Shown here piece by piece: positions 1 to 13,712 of a stretch of DNA of 64,000 nucleotides. Every line of letters begins with the position of its first letter. Position 1 is the stretch's first letter. The stretch lies in NCBI RefSeq assembly GCF_030758955.1, contig NZ_CP132360.1, positions 874,905-938,904 on the forward strand, given 5' to 3'. Origin of the DNA: Agrococcus beijingensis. GTDB taxonomy: Bacteria; Actinomycetota; Actinomycetes; Actinomycetales; Microbacteriaceae. Both the position numbers and the translations under genes were made by a program. The notes under the pieces were generated by a model. It saw only the letters and a program-made list of their open reading frames with translations, was not told the DNA's origin and did no database searches.

Positions 1-651
1 ACGCTGCTCTTCGCGCAGCGGAACCCCCGATCGTGCCCGGTGCTCGAGGTGCTCGACGCCGGGCAGGTCGAGCCGCGGCTCGCGCCGGGCGCCGATATCC
101 GCACCGACCTGCCCGCCTACCGCGTCTGGCGCGACGGCGAGCTCGTCGAGGAGACGGCGGATGCGTCGCGGGCGTGGGGCGAGCAGCCAGACCTGGTCGC
201 GTTCCTCATCGGCTGCTCGTTCACCTTCGAGGCGGGGCTCGCCGACGCCGGGATCCCGATCCGGCACCGGGAGCTCGGGCGCAACGTGCCGATGTACCGC
301 ACCGACCGGGCGTGCGAGCCCGCGGGCAGGCTGCACGGCGAGCTCGTCGTCTCGATGCGCCCGATCGCTGCCGACCGGGTCGCCGACGCGGTGCGGATCT
401 CGGGGCGGTACCCGGCCGTGCACGGCGCACCGGTGCACGTCGGCGATCCCGGCGCGCTCGGCATCGCCGACCTCGGCGCGCCCGACTTCGGCGACGCCTC
501 CGAGGTGCGCGAGGGGGAGCTGCCGGTCTTCTGGGCGTGCGGCGTCACCCCGCAGGCGGCGATCATGGCGTCGCGGCCGCCGTTCGCGATCACGCACGCC
601 CCGGGCCACATGCTCATCACCGACGTGCCCGACGCGGCGTACGCCGCATGA
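1..651 (+). CDS. Putative hydro-lyase, DUF1445/YcsI family (5' partial)
   Basis: The reading frame is open from the first base, so the true start lies upstream and about 216 residues are visible. The C-terminal part shows the conserved family core, including GCSFTFE near residue 75, [17 protein letters not shown] residues near 105-120, [13 protein letters not shown], and a C-terminal stretch ending [26 protein letters not shown]. Members of DUF1445 are annotated as putative hydro-lyases or D-glutamate cyclase-like proteins. They are often found beside the LamB/YcsF (PxpA), PxpB and PxpC genes, and the stop codon here overlaps the next start (ATGA). The context suggests a role in 5-oxoproline or related amide metabolism; the exact reaction is not established from this sequence. 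Confidence 0.85.
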   Translation, partial: TLLFAQRNPRSCPVLEVLDAGQVEPRLAPGADIRTDLPAYRVWRDGELVEETADASRAWGEQPDLVAFLIGCSFTFEAGLADAGIPIRHRELGRNVPMYRTDRACEPAGRLHGELVVSMRPIAADRVADAVRISGRYPAVHGAPVHVGDPGALGIADLGAPDFGDASEVREGELPVFWACGVTPQAAIMASRPPFAITHAPGHMLITDVPDAAYAA

Positions 652-2195
652 CCCGCCTGCTGCCGGCGGCCGACACCGCGCTGCTGCTCGAGACGGCCGA
701 TCTCGACGAGGCGGTGCGCCTGCTGCCCGCGCTGGTCGCGGCCGCGCTGCCGGGCGTCACCGAGCTGGTGCCCGCCGCGCGCACGATCCTGGTGCGCTTC
801 GACCCGAGCCTCGTCAGCGCATCCGCCCTCGGCGCGGCCCTGCTCGCCGTCGAGCCGCACGCGGAGGGTGCCGCCACGGATCGCGCCGTGACGATCCCCG
901 TGCGCTACGACGGCGAGGACCTCGCCGAGGTCGCCGCGCACCTCGGGGTGCCGGTCGACGACCTGGTCGCACGCCATCAGGCGGCGCTCTGGACGGTCGC
1001 GTTCACCGGCTTCGCGCCGGGCTTCGGCTACCTGGTCGGCGACGATCCGCTCTTCGACGTGCCGCGGCGGCCCTCGCCGCGCACCCGCATCCCCGCCGGC
1101 TCGGTGGCGCTCGCCGGACGCTTCTCGGGCATCTACCCGAAGCAGAGCCCGGGCGGCTGGCAGCTCATCGGCCGCACCGACGCCGTGCTGTGGGATCTCG
1201 ACCGCGAGCCCCCGGCGCTGCTCGCGCCCGGCACCGCGGTGCGCTTCGAGCGGGTCGAGCGCGAGCTCGTCGTGGCGGCGGCGACGACGCACGCCCCGAC
1301 CGCGTCGACCCACGCCGTCGAGGTCGTGCGGGCCGGCCTGCAGCTGCTCGTGCAGGACCTCGGCCGCCCCGGGATGGCGTCGCTCGGCGTCTCGGCATCG
1401 GGCGCGGCCGATCGCTCGGCGCTGCGCGAGGCGAACCGGTCGGTCGGCAACCCGCCCGGCTGCGCGGGGCTCGAGCTGGCGGGCGGGGGCGCGGTGCTGC
1501 GGTTCCGCGGGCCGGCGGTCGTCGCGCTCGGCGGGGCGCTGGCCGACGCGAGCCTGCGCGCCGGCGATGTCGAGCACGCGATCGAGCACGGCCGCGCCGT
1601 CGCGCTCGACGACGGCGACGAGCTGCGCGTGGGTGCCACCCGCGACGGCCTGCGCACCGTCATCGCGCTCCGCGGCGGCATCGCGCTCGAGCCGGTGCTC
1701 GGCAGCCTCGCCACCGACACGCTCGCGCACCTCGGACCCGCCGCGCTCAGCGCGGGCGACGTGCTGCCGCTGCACGGACCCGCCGCGGCGGGCGCGGCCG
1801 TCGAGCGCACCCGCGCCCCGCGCATCCCCCTGCCCGTCGCCGGCGAGACGGTCGAGCTCGAGATCGTGCTCGGCCCGCGCGACGACTGGTTCGCGCCGCA
1901 GGCGCTGCGCGACCTGCTCGACGAGGCGTGGCTCGTCACCCCGCGCTCCGACCGCGTCGGCGTGCGGCTCGAGGGCAGGCCGCTCGAGCGCGCCCGTGAC
2001 GGCGAGCTCGACAGCGAGGGCGCGGTGACCGGCGCCATCCAGGTGCCGCCCGACGGCCAGCCGGTGCTGTTCCTGCCCGACCACCCGCTCACCGGCGGCT
2101 ACCCGATCATCGGCGCGGTCGTCGACCGCGACCTCGACCTGGCGGGGCAGCTGCCGCCCGACGCCCGCATCCGATTCCGCCTCGCGGAGCAGTGA
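648..2195 (+). CDS. Fused PxpB-PxpC (KipI-KipA type) biotin-dependent carboxyltransferase / 5-oxoprolinase-like protein
   Basis: This 515-residue protein fuses two domains. Residues about 1-210 are PxpB/KipI-like, with [10 protein letters not shown] and the [15 protein letters not shown]...YPKQSPGGW signature. Residues about 220-515 are PxpC/KipA-like, with VQDLGRPG and GASGAAD-type motifs (here [10 protein letters not shown]) and a C-terminal [20 protein letters not shown]. In E. coli the separate PxpB and PxpC subunits work with PxpA as an ATP-dependent 5-oxoprolinase. The same fold is the carboxyltransferase half of urea carboxylase. The start is the ATG overlapping the upstream stop as ATGA. 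The next gene encodes a biotin carboxylase-BCCP protein, which favours a biotin-dependent carboxylase complex, but a classical 5-oxoprolinase remains possible. Confidence 0.88.
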   Translation: MTRLLPAADTALLLETADLDEAVRLLPALVAAALPGVTELVPAARTILVRFDPSLVSASALGAALLAVEPHAEGAATDRAVTIPVRYDGEDLAEVAAHLGVPVDDLVARHQAALWTVAFTGFAPGFGYLVGDDPLFDVPRRPSPRTRIPAGSVALAGRFSGIYPKQSPGGWQLIGRTDAVLWDLDREPPALLAPGTAVRFERVERELVVAAATTHAPTASTHAVEVVRAGLQLLVQDLGRPGMASLGVSASGAADRSALREANRSVGNPPGCAGLELAGGGAVLRFRGPAVVALGGALADASLRAGDVEHAIEHGRAVALDDGDELRVGATRDGLRTVIALRGGIALEPVLGSLATDTLAHLGPAALSAGDVLPLHGPAAAGAAVERTRAPRIPLPVAGETVELEIVLGPRDDWFAPQALRDLLDEAWLVTPRSDRVGVRLEGRPLERARDGELDSEGAVTGAIQVPPDGQPVLFLPDHPLTGGYPIIGAVVDRDLDLAGQLPPDARIRFRLAEQ

Positions 2196-2213
2196 AGTGA
2201 CCTGGAGGACGAC

Positions 2214-3935
2214 GTGCAGAAGATCCTGATCGCCAACCGCGGCGAGATCGCCGTGCGCATCGCGCGCGCCTGCGCCGAGGGCGGCTACCGCTCGGTCGCC
2301 GTGTACGCCGACCAGGACGTCGACGCCATGCACGTGCGCCACGCCGACGAGGCCGTCGCGCTCGGCGGCACGACCTCGGCCGAGACCTACCTCGACATCG
2401 CGTCGCTCCTCGCCGCCGCCCGCACCAGCGGTGCCGACGCCGTGCATCCGGGCTACGGTTTCCTCTCCGAGAGCGCCGCCTTCGCCCGCGCGGTCGAGGC
2501 GGCCGGGCTCACCTGGATCGGCCCGAGCCCGGAGAGCATCGAGGCGCTGGGCGACAAGGTCACCGCGCGCACGATCGCGCAGCGCGTCGGGGCACCGCTC
2601 GCGCCCGGCACCGACCGACCGCTCGCCAGCGCCGACGAGGCGGTCGCCTTCGCCCGCGAGCACGGGCTGCCCGTGGTCGTGAAGGCGGCGTTCGGCGGCG
2701 GCGGCCGGGGGCTCAAGATCGCCCGCACGATCGAGGAGGTGCCGGATGCGTTCGCGTCGGCCACCCGCGAGGCGGTGGCCGCGTTCGGTCGCGGCGAGTG
2801 CTTCATCGAACGCTACCTCGAGCACCCTCGGCACGTCGAGACGCAGGTGCTCGGCGACGGCCACGGCCTCGTGGTGGTCGTCGGCGACCGCGACTGCTCG
2901 CTGCAGCGCCGCAGCCAGAAGCTGCTGGAGGAGGCGCCGGCGCCCGGGCTGACCGACGAGCAGCGCGCCCGCATCCACGACGCCTCGCGCGCCATCTGCG
3001 CCGAGGTGCGCTACCGCGGGGCGGGCACCGTTGAGTTCCTGCTCGGCGCCGACGGCACCATCTCGTTCCTCGAGGTGAACACCCGGCTGCAGGTCGAGCA
3101 TCCGGTCACCGAGGCCGTCACCGGCATCGACCTGGTGCGCGAGCAGCTGCGGATCGCCGAGGGGCTCGGCCCGTCGATCGCCGCCACGCCCGCACCGAGC
3201 GGCCACGCGATCGAGCTGCGGCTGAACGCCGAGGATCCGGGACGGGGGTTCCTGCCCAGCCCCGGCCGCATCGAGCGGCTGCGCGTGCCGGGCGGGCCGG
3301 GCGTGCGCTGGGACGCCGGCGTCGAGGCGGGCGACGTGGTCGAGGCGGCGTTCGACTCGCTCGCCGCGAAGCTCATCGTGCACGCCGTCGACCGCGACGC
3401 GGCGCTCGTGCGGCTCCGGCGCGCGCTCGGCGAGCTCGAGGTGGTCGGCGTCGCGACGGTCGCGCCGTTCGCCGAGGCGGTGCTGCGGGAGCCCGACTTC
3501 TCGACCGCCGGCTTCGCCGTGTCGACCCAGTGGATCGAGGCCACGCTGATGCCGCGGCTCGAGCCGCAGCTGCGCGCGGCGCCGGCCCGCAGCGAGGCGC
3601 TCACCCGCATCCCGATCGAGATCGACGGCAGGCGGGTGGTGCTCGGACTCCCGGATGCGCTGCTCGCCGCCGCCGCCGGAGCCGCGGGCCCGGGAGCGAC
3701 CGCAGCCGCGCAGCCGGTCGACGAGGGCGCGCTGGTCGCACCCGTGCCCGGCACGCTCGTGCGCTGGCTGGTCGCCGACGGTGCGGCCGTCGAGGCGGGG
3801 GAGGACGTCGCGGTGCTGGACGCGATGAAGATGGAGACGCGCATCGCCGCGCACCGCTCCGGCACGCTCGCGCAGACCGTGGCGGAGGGCGCCACGGTCG
3901 CCGTCGACGCGGTGATCGGGCAGGTGCGCGACTGA
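2214..3935 (+). CDS. Biotin carboxylase-BCCP fusion (acyl-CoA/amide carboxylase alpha-type subunit)
   Basis: This 573-residue protein begins with the biotin carboxylase N-domain (KILIANRGEIAVRIARAC). It continues with the ATP-grasp domain (glycine-rich loop FGGGGRGLK near residue 160, then RDCSLQRRSQKLLEEAPAP and FLEVNTRLQVEHPVTE) and ends with a biotinyl domain whose attachment motif is AMKME near residue 540. It carboxylates its own biotin using ATP and bicarbonate, then passes the carboxyl group to a carboxyltransferase partner. The GTG start has a GGAG ribosome site nearby. It lies 18 nt after the PxpB-PxpC fusion gene, so that protein is the likely partner rather than an AccD-type enzyme. 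No acyl-CoA carboxyltransferase gene is nearby. Confidence 0.9.
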   Translation: MQKILIANRGEIAVRIARACAEGGYRSVAVYADQDVDAMHVRHADEAVALGGTTSAETYLDIASLLAAARTSGADAVHPGYGFLSESAAFARAVEAAGLTWIGPSPESIEALGDKVTARTIAQRVGAPLAPGTDRPLASADEAVAFAREHGLPVVVKAAFGGGGRGLKIARTIEEVPDAFASATREAVAAFGRGECFIERYLEHPRHVETQVLGDGHGLVVVVGDRDCSLQRRSQKLLEEAPAPGLTDEQRARIHDASRAICAEVRYRGAGTVEFLLGADGTISFLEVNTRLQVEHPVTEAVTGIDLVREQLRIAEGLGPSIAATPAPSGHAIELRLNAEDPGRGFLPSPGRIERLRVPGGPGVRWDAGVEAGDVVEAAFDSLAAKLIVHAVDRDAALVRLRRALGELEVVGVATVAPFAEAVLREPDFSTAGFAVSTQWIEATLMPRLEPQLRAAPARSEALTRIPIEIDGRRVVLGLPDALLAAAAGAAGPGATAAAQPVDEGALVAPVPGTLVRWLVADGAAVEAGEDVAVLDAMKMETRIAAHRSGTLAQTVAEGATVAVDAVIGQVRD

Positions 3936-3963
3936 TCCGCAGGGGCGTGTCAGTGGCCGAACG

Positions 3964-3969
3964 TAGAAT
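3964..3969 (+). promoter_or_regulatory. Putative -10 element for leaderless uvrA
   Basis: TAGAAT lies exactly 6 nt before the uvrA GTG, so transcription would begin at or next to the start codon. No Shine-Dalgarno sequence precedes the GTG and no clear -35 is visible. Confidence 0.6.
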
Positions 3970-3975
3970 GATCCG

Positions 3976-6848
<2,873 letters not shown>

Positions 6849-6852
<4 letters not shown>

Positions 6853-8822
6853 CCGACGAGCGCGCCCCGCGCACGCCGGCGTCGCGCCCATCGGCGTCGC
6901 GCCCTCCGGCGTCGCGCCCTCCGGCATCGCGCCCTCCGGCATCGCGCACCGTGCCGTACAAGCCGGCGCCGGGCTCGATCCCCACCGCGCCCGGCGTCTA
7001 TCGGTTCCGCGACGAGCACGAGCGGGTGCTCTACGTCGGCAAGGCCAAGAACCTGCGGCAGCGGCTCGCCAACTACTTCCAGCCGCTCGAGACGCTGCAC
7101 GAGCGCACCCGGCGCATGGTGCTCACCGCGGTGCGCGTCGAGTGGACGATCGTGGCCAGCGAGTTCGAGGCGCTGCAGCTCGAGTTCACCTGGATCAAGG
7201 AGTACGAGCCGCCGTTCAACGTGCAGTTCCGCGACGACAAGTCCTACCCGTACCTCGCCGTGACGATGGGCGACGACGTGCCGCGCGTGCTCATCACCCG
7301 CAACCGCGACATCCGCGGCGCCCGCTACTTCGGGCCGTACACGAAGGTCTGGGCGATCCGCGAGACCCTCGATCTGCTGCTGAAGGCGTTCCCCATGCGC
7401 TCCTGCAGCCGGTCGGTCTACGACCGGGCCGAGCGCAGCGGCCGCCCCTGCCTGCTGGGCGACATCGGCAAGTGCTCGGCACCCTGCGTGGGTCGCGTCA
7501 CGTTCGAGGAGCACCGGGCGACGGCCCGCGATCTGGTGGCGTTCATGAACGGCGGCGACCAGGAGTTCGTCGACCGGGTGCGCGAGGAGATGCAGCGCGC
7601 CAGCGCCCGGCTCGAGTTCGAGCGGGCCGCCCGGCTGCGCGACCAGCTCGCCGCCCTGCAGACCGTGCTCGAGCGCACCAGCGTGGTGCTGGCCGACCGG
7701 GTCGACGCCGACGTGTTCGGGCTCGTGCACGACGAGCTGAGCGCCGCGGTGCACCTGTTCGCGGTGCGGGGCGGCCGCATCCGCGGCACGAAGTCGTGGG
7801 TGGTCGACACCGAGATCGACCTGACCGACGGCGAGCTGGCGACGCAGATCCTGCGCATCGCCTACGAGACGGGCGACCCGCCCGCGCGCGAGGTGCTGCT
7901 GCCGCGGCAGCCCGACAGCACCGCAGAGGTCGAGGCCTGGCTCACCGACCGCCGCAGCGACCACGGGCTCGCCGGCCGGGTCGAGGTGCGCGTGCCGCAG
8001 CGCGGCGAGAAGCGCCGCCTCGCCGACTCCGCCACGGTCAACGCGGCGCACGCGCTGCAGACGGCGCGCACGAAGCGCACGAGCGACTACGTCACCCGGT
8101 CGCAGGCGCTCGCCGACCTGCAGGAGGCGCTCGGCATGGCCGAGGCGCCGCTGCGCATCGAGTGCTTCGACGTCTCGCACCTCGGCGGCACGGGGGTCGT
8201 CGCGTCGATGGTCGTCTTCGAGGACGGCCTGCCGCGCAAGGACCAGTACCGGAAGTTCGCCATCGCGCAGACCACCGACGACACCGACTCGATCTTCCAG
8301 ATCATGACCCGCCGGGCGAAGTACCTCGTCGACGGCGACCCCGACGACACGGGCTCGCGCTTCGCCTACGCCCCGCAGCTGCTGCTGGTCGACGGCGGCA
8401 GGCCGCAGGTGCAGGCCGCCAAGCGGGCCCTCGACGAGGCGGGCGTGCGCGGCGTCGCGCTGGCGGGCATCGCGAAGCGGCTCGAGGAGCTGTGGCTGCC
8501 CGACGAGGAGTTCCCGGTGATCCTGCCGCGCTCGAGCGAGGCGCTCTACCTCGTGCAGCGGCTGCGCGACGAGGCGCACCGCGTCGCCATCACCTACCAG
8601 CGGCAGAAGCGCTCGAGCGCGATCGAGTCGCAGCTGAGCGGCATCCCCGGGCTCGGCCCGTCGCGCGTGCGCGCGCTGCTGAAGCACTTCGGCTCGGCGA
8701 AGCGAGTGCGGGCGGCCAGTCCCGAGCAGCTGCGGGAGGTCGCCGGCGTGGGTCCCGCGCTCGCAGAGGCCGTCGCGCGGGCGCTCGGCGCAGATACGAT
8801 GGACGGAGAAGCCCAGGGATAG
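6849..8822 (+). CDS. uvrC: Excinuclease ABC subunit UvrC
   Basis: UvrC makes the dual incisions in nucleotide excision repair. The GIY-YIG nuclease domain starts with APGVYRFRD and [13 protein letters not shown] around residues 44-70. A UVR domain lies near 250-285, the RNase H-like endonuclease domain includes [13 protein letters not shown] near 435, and a helix-hairpin-helix tail ([18 protein letters not shown]) is near 595. The first 34 residues contain five tandem P-A-S-R-P-like pentapeptides encoded by 15-bp repeats, which are not part of the usual family. The ATG at 6849 overlaps the uvrA stop. An in-frame GTG at 6951, just before [10 protein letters not shown], would give a 623-residue protein beginning where family members normally begin. 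Confidence 0.97.
6876..6950 (+). repeat. Five tandem 15-bp repeats in the uvrC 5' end
   Basis: Five near-identical 15-bp units, consensus CCGGCGTCGCGCCCT, encode P-A-S-R-P pentapeptides just upstream of the conserved UvrC N-terminus. Differences between units are single bases (gcg/gca, ccg/tcg, and the last unit ends acc). Confidence 0.95.
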
Positions 8823-8835
8823 GAAATCGCGCGCC

Positions 8836-9699
8836 GTGAACGCAAGAGAGATCGTCATCATCACCGGCATGTCCGGCGCAGGGCGGACGACCGTTGCGAA
8901 CGCGCTCGAGGACCTGGGCTGGTTCGTCGTCGACAACCTGCCGCCGAGCATGCTGAAGACGCTGGTGCGCACCGCGGCGACGAACGACGCCACCGAGGCG
9001 AAGCTCGCGATCGTCGTCGATGTGCGCGGCGGGGTGCTCTTCGACGACGCCCGGCGCTTCGTCGAGATGCTCCGCGACGAGCACACGGTGCGCGTGCTGT
9101 TCCTCGAGGCGAGCGACGCCGAGCTGGTGCGCCGCTACGAGCAGGTGCGCCGGCCGCACCCGCTGCAGGGCGACGGCACGATCCTCGACGGCATCCGCAT
9201 GGAGCGCACGCGCCTCGAGCCGCTGCGCGGCATGGCCGACGACCTGCTCGACACCACCGGCCTCAACCCCCATCAGCTGACGACCCGCGTGGGGGAGCGC
9301 TTCACTCCCGACGGCGAGCTCGAGGTGGTCGTGACGGTGATGAGCTTCGGCTTCAAGTACGGGCTGCCGGTCGACGCCGACCTGATCGCCGACATGCGGT
9401 TCCTGCCGAACCCGTTCTGGAACCCGTCGATGCGCGGCCACAACGGCACCGAGCAGATGGTCTCCGACTTCGTGCTCGAGCAGGAGGGCGCGCGCGAGTT
9501 CGCCGACCGCTACCTCGAGGCGCTCGAGCCGGTGCTCGCGGGCTTCGCGCGGGAGAACAAGCTGCACGTCGTGCTGGGCGTCGGCTGCACCGGCGGCAAG
9601 CACCGCTCGGTCGCGATGGCCGAGCACCTCGCAGCACGGCTGTCCGGGCGCCCCGGGCTGCGCGTGGCGATCAAGCACAGAGATCTGGGGCGCGAATGA
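8836..9699 (+). CDS. rapZ: RNase adapter/nucleotide-binding protein RapZ
   Basis: RapZ (YvcJ) is a P-loop nucleotide-binding protein; in E. coli it controls amino-sugar small RNAs, while its role in actinobacteria is less clear. The Walker A loop GMSGAGRTT is at residues 11-19. The C-terminal domain has the conserved SFGFKYGLP...[11 protein letters not shown] and [10 protein letters not shown] motifs. The 287-residue length is typical. The GTG start follows an AGGAAA stretch, and a possible -10 hexamer TACGAT lies inside the end of uvrC at 8795-8800. whiA begins 14 nt after this gene, so they are surely cotranscribed. Confidence 0.95.
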   Translation: MNAREIVIITGMSGAGRTTVANALEDLGWFVVDNLPPSMLKTLVRTAATNDATEAKLAIVVDVRGGVLFDDARRFVEMLRDEHTVRVLFLEASDAELVRRYEQVRRPHPLQGDGTILDGIRMERTRLEPLRGMADDLLDTTGLNPHQLTTRVGERFTPDGELEVVVTVMSFGFKYGLPVDADLIADMRFLPNPFWNPSMRGHNGTEQMVSDFVLEQEGAREFADRYLEALEPVLAGFARENKLHVVLGVGCTGGKHRSVAMAEHLAARLSGRPGLRVAIKHRDLGRE

Positions 9700-9713
9700 C
9701 GAGGGGAGCAGGC

Positions 9714-10691
9714 GTGGCATTGACCGACGACGTCAAGGAGGAGCTCGCGCGGGTGCGCGTGACGCGACCCCAGACGAAGGCGGCCGAGGTCGCGACGCTG
9801 CTGCGCTTCGCGGGCGGCCTGCACGTCATCTCGAACCGCGTCGCGGTCGAGAGCGAGCTCGACTCCGCTGCCGCCGCCGCGCGGCTGGCCCGCAGCATCC
9901 TCGAGCTCTACGGCGTGAAGGCCGAGATCGCGCGGATCTCCTCGTCGTCGAGCCGCTCGAGCGGCGCCTATCTGGTGCGCGTGATCGCCGAGGGCGAGAC
10001 GCTCGCCCGGCAGACGGGGCTGATGGATGCGCGGCGCAAGCCCGTCCGCGGCCTCCCGAACAAGGTCACCACGGGTTCGCTCGAAGACCTGGCGGGCGTC
10101 TGGCGCGCTGCGTTCCTGGCGCAGGGAGCGCTCTCGGATCCGGGCCGCTCGGCGGCCCTCGAGATCGCCTGCCCCGGCAACGAGGCGGCGATGGCGCTGG
10201 TCGGCGCGGCCGGGCGGCTCGGCGTGCCGGCGAAGTCCCGCGAGGTGCGCGGCGCGCACCGCGTCGTCATCCGGGAGGGCGAGCCGATCTCGCGCATGCT
10301 GACCACCATGGGCGCGCTCGACACGGTGCGCGCCTGGGCAGAGCTGCGCCAGCGCCGCGAGGTGCGCGCCACCGCCAATCGCCTGGTGAACTTCGACGAC
10401 GCCAACCTGCGGCGCAGCGCGCAGGCGGCCGTCGCCGCCTCGGCCCGCATCGAGCGCGCGCTCGAGATCCTCGGCGTCGACGTGCCGGAGCACCTGGCCT
10501 ATGCGGGGCGCCTGCGGCTCGAGCACCGCGATGCCAGCCTCGACGAGCTCGGCCACCTGGCCAAGCCGACGATGACGAAGGATGCTGTCGCCGGCCGCAT
10601 CCGCCGTCTGCTCGCGATGGCCGACCGGGCTGCGCAGGATCGCGGGATCCCGAGCACCGAGTCGGCCGTCCCGGACGACATCGACCTGTGA
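9714..10691 (+). CDS. whiA: DNA-binding protein WhiA, sporulation/cell-division regulator
   Basis: WhiA is a helix-turn-helix protein with a LAGLIDADG-homing-endonuclease-like N-terminal domain. In Streptomyces it acts with WhiB to control sporulation division genes; homologues in non-sporulating bacteria affect division and chromosome segregation. I chose the GTG at 9714 (giving [13 protein letters not shown], the usual family start, 325 residues). It follows GGGAG, whereas the in-frame ATG at 9696 overlaps rapZ and adds six unusual residues. The C-terminal HTH region includes [17 protein letters not shown] sequence ([13 protein letters not shown]) and [24 protein letters not shown]. YvcK/CuvA, which often sits between rapZ and whiA, is absent here. 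Confidence 0.95.
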   Translation: MALTDDVKEELARVRVTRPQTKAAEVATLLRFAGGLHVISNRVAVESELDSAAAAARLARSILELYGVKAEIARISSSSSRSSGAYLVRVIAEGETLARQTGLMDARRKPVRGLPNKVTTGSLEDLAGVWRAAFLAQGALSDPGRSAALEIACPGNEAAMALVGAAGRLGVPAKSREVRGAHRVVIREGEPISRMLTTMGALDTVRAWAELRQRREVRATANRLVNFDDANLRRSAQAAVAASARIERALEILGVDVPEHLAYAGRLRLEHRDASLDELGHLAKPTMTKDAVAGRIRRLLAMADRAAQDRGIPSTESAVPDDIDL

Positions 10692-10732
10692 CGACGGGGC
10701 TGCGCACTCGGCTTCGCGCAGGCGCCCGTGGA

Positions 10733-10738
10733 TAGGAT
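10733..10738 (+). promoter_or_regulatory. Putative -10 element for sodA
   Basis: TAGGAT lies about 50 nt before the sodA ATG, predicting a leader of roughly 43 nt that carries the AGGAGA ribosome site. No good -35 was seen. Confidence 0.4.
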
Positions 10739-10787
10739 CGAGCACGACCAATCGGCGCGCGTCGCGCGCAAGAGAGGAGAGCCACCC

Positions 10788-11411
10788 ATGGCCGTCTACA
10801 CCCTTCCTGACCTGCCGTACGACTACGCGGCACTCGAGCCCCACATCTCTGCGAAGATCATGGAGCTCCACCACGACAAGCACCACAAGGCCTACGTCGA
10901 CGGCGCGAACACCGCGCTCGAGAAGCTGCAGGCCGCGCGCGACGCCGACGACTTCGCCTCGGTGAACAAGCTCGAGAAGGACCTCGCGTTCAACCTCGGC
11001 GGCCACACCAACCACACGGTGTTCTGGAACAACCTCTCCGGCGACGGCGGTGGCGAGCCCGAGGGCGAGCTGCAGGCGGCGATCGGCGAGTTCTTCGGCG
11101 ACTTCGCGAAGTTCAAGGCGCACTTCACCGCCAACGCGACGGGCATCCAGGGCTCCGGCTGGTCGGTGCTCGCGTGGGACTCGATCGCCTCGCGCCTCAA
11201 CGTCTTCCAGCTCTTCGACCAGCAGGGCAACGTGCCGGTCGGCGCGCAGCCGATCCTGATGCTCGACATGTGGGAGCACGCCTTCTACCTCGACTACCTC
11301 AACGTCAAGGCCGACTACGTCAAGGCGTTCTGGAACATCGTCAACTGGCAGGACGCGCAGGCCCGCTTCGACGCGGCCAAGGCGCAGACCGCCGGACTCA
11401 TCGTCCGCTGA
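10788..11411 (+). CDS. sodA: Superoxide dismutase, Fe/Mn type
   Basis: This cytoplasmic enzyme converts superoxide to oxygen and hydrogen peroxide. The 207-residue protein has the N-terminal signature LPDLPYDYAALEPHIS and the metal-ligand residues in ELHHDKHH (H28), GGHTNHTVFW, and DMWEHAFYLDY. The ATG at 10788 was chosen because AGGAGAG lies just before it and the protein then begins AVYTLPDLPY; a longer in-frame form from 10728 would add 20 residues unlike the family. The metal, Mn or Fe, is not proven; the GGHTNHTVFW context and actinobacterial relatives favour Mn. It sits between whiA and gap with its own possible promoter and a downstream hairpin, so it may be a single-gene unit. Confidence 0.96.
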   Translation: MAVYTLPDLPYDYAALEPHISAKIMELHHDKHHKAYVDGANTALEKLQAARDADDFASVNKLEKDLAFNLGGHTNHTVFWNNLSGDGGGEPEGELQAAIGEFFGDFAKFKAHFTANATGIQGSGWSVLAWDSIASRLNVFQLFDQQGNVPVGAQPILMLDMWEHAFYLDYLNVKADYVKAFWNIVNWQDAQARFDAAKAQTAGLIVR

Positions 11412-12497
<1,086 letters not shown>

Positions 12498-12500
12498 GCC

Positions 12501-13712
12501 ATGGCGATCCGCACGCTCGACAGCCTCGGCGACCTCGCCGGGAAGACCGTCCTCATCCGATGCGACTTCAACGTGCCGGTGCAGGATGGTCGGATCACCG
12601 ACGAGGGACGCATCGTCGCCTCGCTGCCCACCCTTCGCGCGCTGCTCGAGCAGGGTGCGAAGGTGGTGGCGATGTCGCACCTGGGTCGCCCGAAGGGCGA
12701 GCCGGAGGCGAAGCACTCGCTCGAGCCCGTCGCACGACGGCTCGGCGAGCTGCTCGGCACCGAGGTCGCCTTCGCCACCGACACGGTCGGTGAAGCGGCG
12801 CAGCGCGTGCGGATCGCCCTCGCGGACGGGCAGCTCGCGCTGCTCGAGAACCTCCGCTTCGACCCGCGCGAGACCAGCAAGGATCCTGCCGAGCGCGCGG
12901 CCTTCGCCGCGGAGCTCGCGGCCGGCGCCGACGCGTTCGTCTCCGACGGCTTCGGCGTCGTCCACCGCGAGCAGGCGAGCGTCTTCGAGATCGCGCAGGC
13001 GCTCCCGAGCGCAGCCGGGCTGCTCGTGCAGCGCGAGCTCGAGGTGCTGTCGCGCCTGACCGAGTCGCCGGAGCGCCCCTACGCGGTCGTGCTCGGCGGC
13101 TCGAAGGTCAGCGACAAGCTCGGCGTGATCGAGCACCTGCTGCCGCGCGTCGACCGGCTGCTGATCGGCGGCGGCATGCTGTTCACCTTCCTGGCGGCGA
13201 AGGGCCACGGCGTGGCCGCGAGCCTGCTGGAGGAGGATCAGCTCGAGCGCGTGCGCGGCTACATCGCGCAGGCCGAGCAGGCCGGCGTCGAGCTGGTGCT
13301 GCCGACCGACGTCGTGGTCGCCGCCAGGTTCGCGCCGGATGCCGAGCACGAGACGGTCGCCGCAGAGGCGATCGAGCAGAGCAGCTTCGGCACCGACGGC
13401 ATCGGGCTCGACATCGGGCCCGACAGCGCCGCCGCGTTCGCCGAGGCGATCCGCGGGTCGCGCACCGTGTTCTGGAACGGCCCGATGGGCGTGTTCGAGA
13501 TGGAGGCGTTCGCCGCGGGCACGAAGGCGGTCGCACAGGCGCTGACCGAGGTGCAGGGGCTCGCGGTCGTCGGCGGCGGCGACTCCGCGGCCGCGGTGCG
13601 GCAGCTGGGATTCGACGATGCGGCGTTCGGCCACATCTCGACGGGTGGCGGCGCGAGCCTCGAGTTCCTCGAGGGTGCTCGCCTGCCTGGACTGGAGGTG
13701 CTCGGATGGTGA
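12501..13712 (+). CDS. pgk: Phosphoglycerate kinase
   Basis: Pgk makes ATP from 1,3-bisphosphoglycerate. At 403 residues it is of normal length. Diagnostic elements are the substrate-binding RCDFNVP near residue 21, MSHLGRPKG near 58, the hinge/ATP site [14 protein letters not shown] near 195, NGPMGVFE near 325 and the C-terminal GGGDSAAAV...[15 protein letters not shown]. The gene starts 3 nt after gap and its last codons overlap the tpiA start by 7 nt, so gap, pgk and tpiA form one translationally linked unit. Confidence 0.98.
   Translation: MAIRTLDSLGDLAGKTVLIRCDFNVPVQDGRITDEGRIVASLPTLRALLEQGAKVVAMSHLGRPKGEPEAKHSLEPVARRLGELLGTEVAFATDTVGEAAQRVRIALADGQLALLENLRFDPRETSKDPAERAAFAAELAAGADAFVSDGFGVVHREQASVFEIAQALPSAAGLLVQRELEVLSRLTESPERPYAVVLGGSKVSDKLGVIEHLLPRVDRLLIGGGMLFTFLAAKGHGVAASLLEEDQLERVRGYIAQAEQAGVELVLPTDVVVAARFAPDAEHETVAAEAIEQSSFGTDGIGLDIGPDSAAAFAEAIRGSRTVFWNGPMGVFEMEAFAAGTKAVAQALTEVQGLAVVGGGDSAAAVRQLGFDDAAFGHISTGGGASLEFLEGARLPGLEVLGW

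Noticed and set aside
6876..6950. uvrC repeats as a possible CRISPR array
   Set aside because: Units are 15 bp, contiguous, have no spacers, and encode an in-frame pentapeptide.
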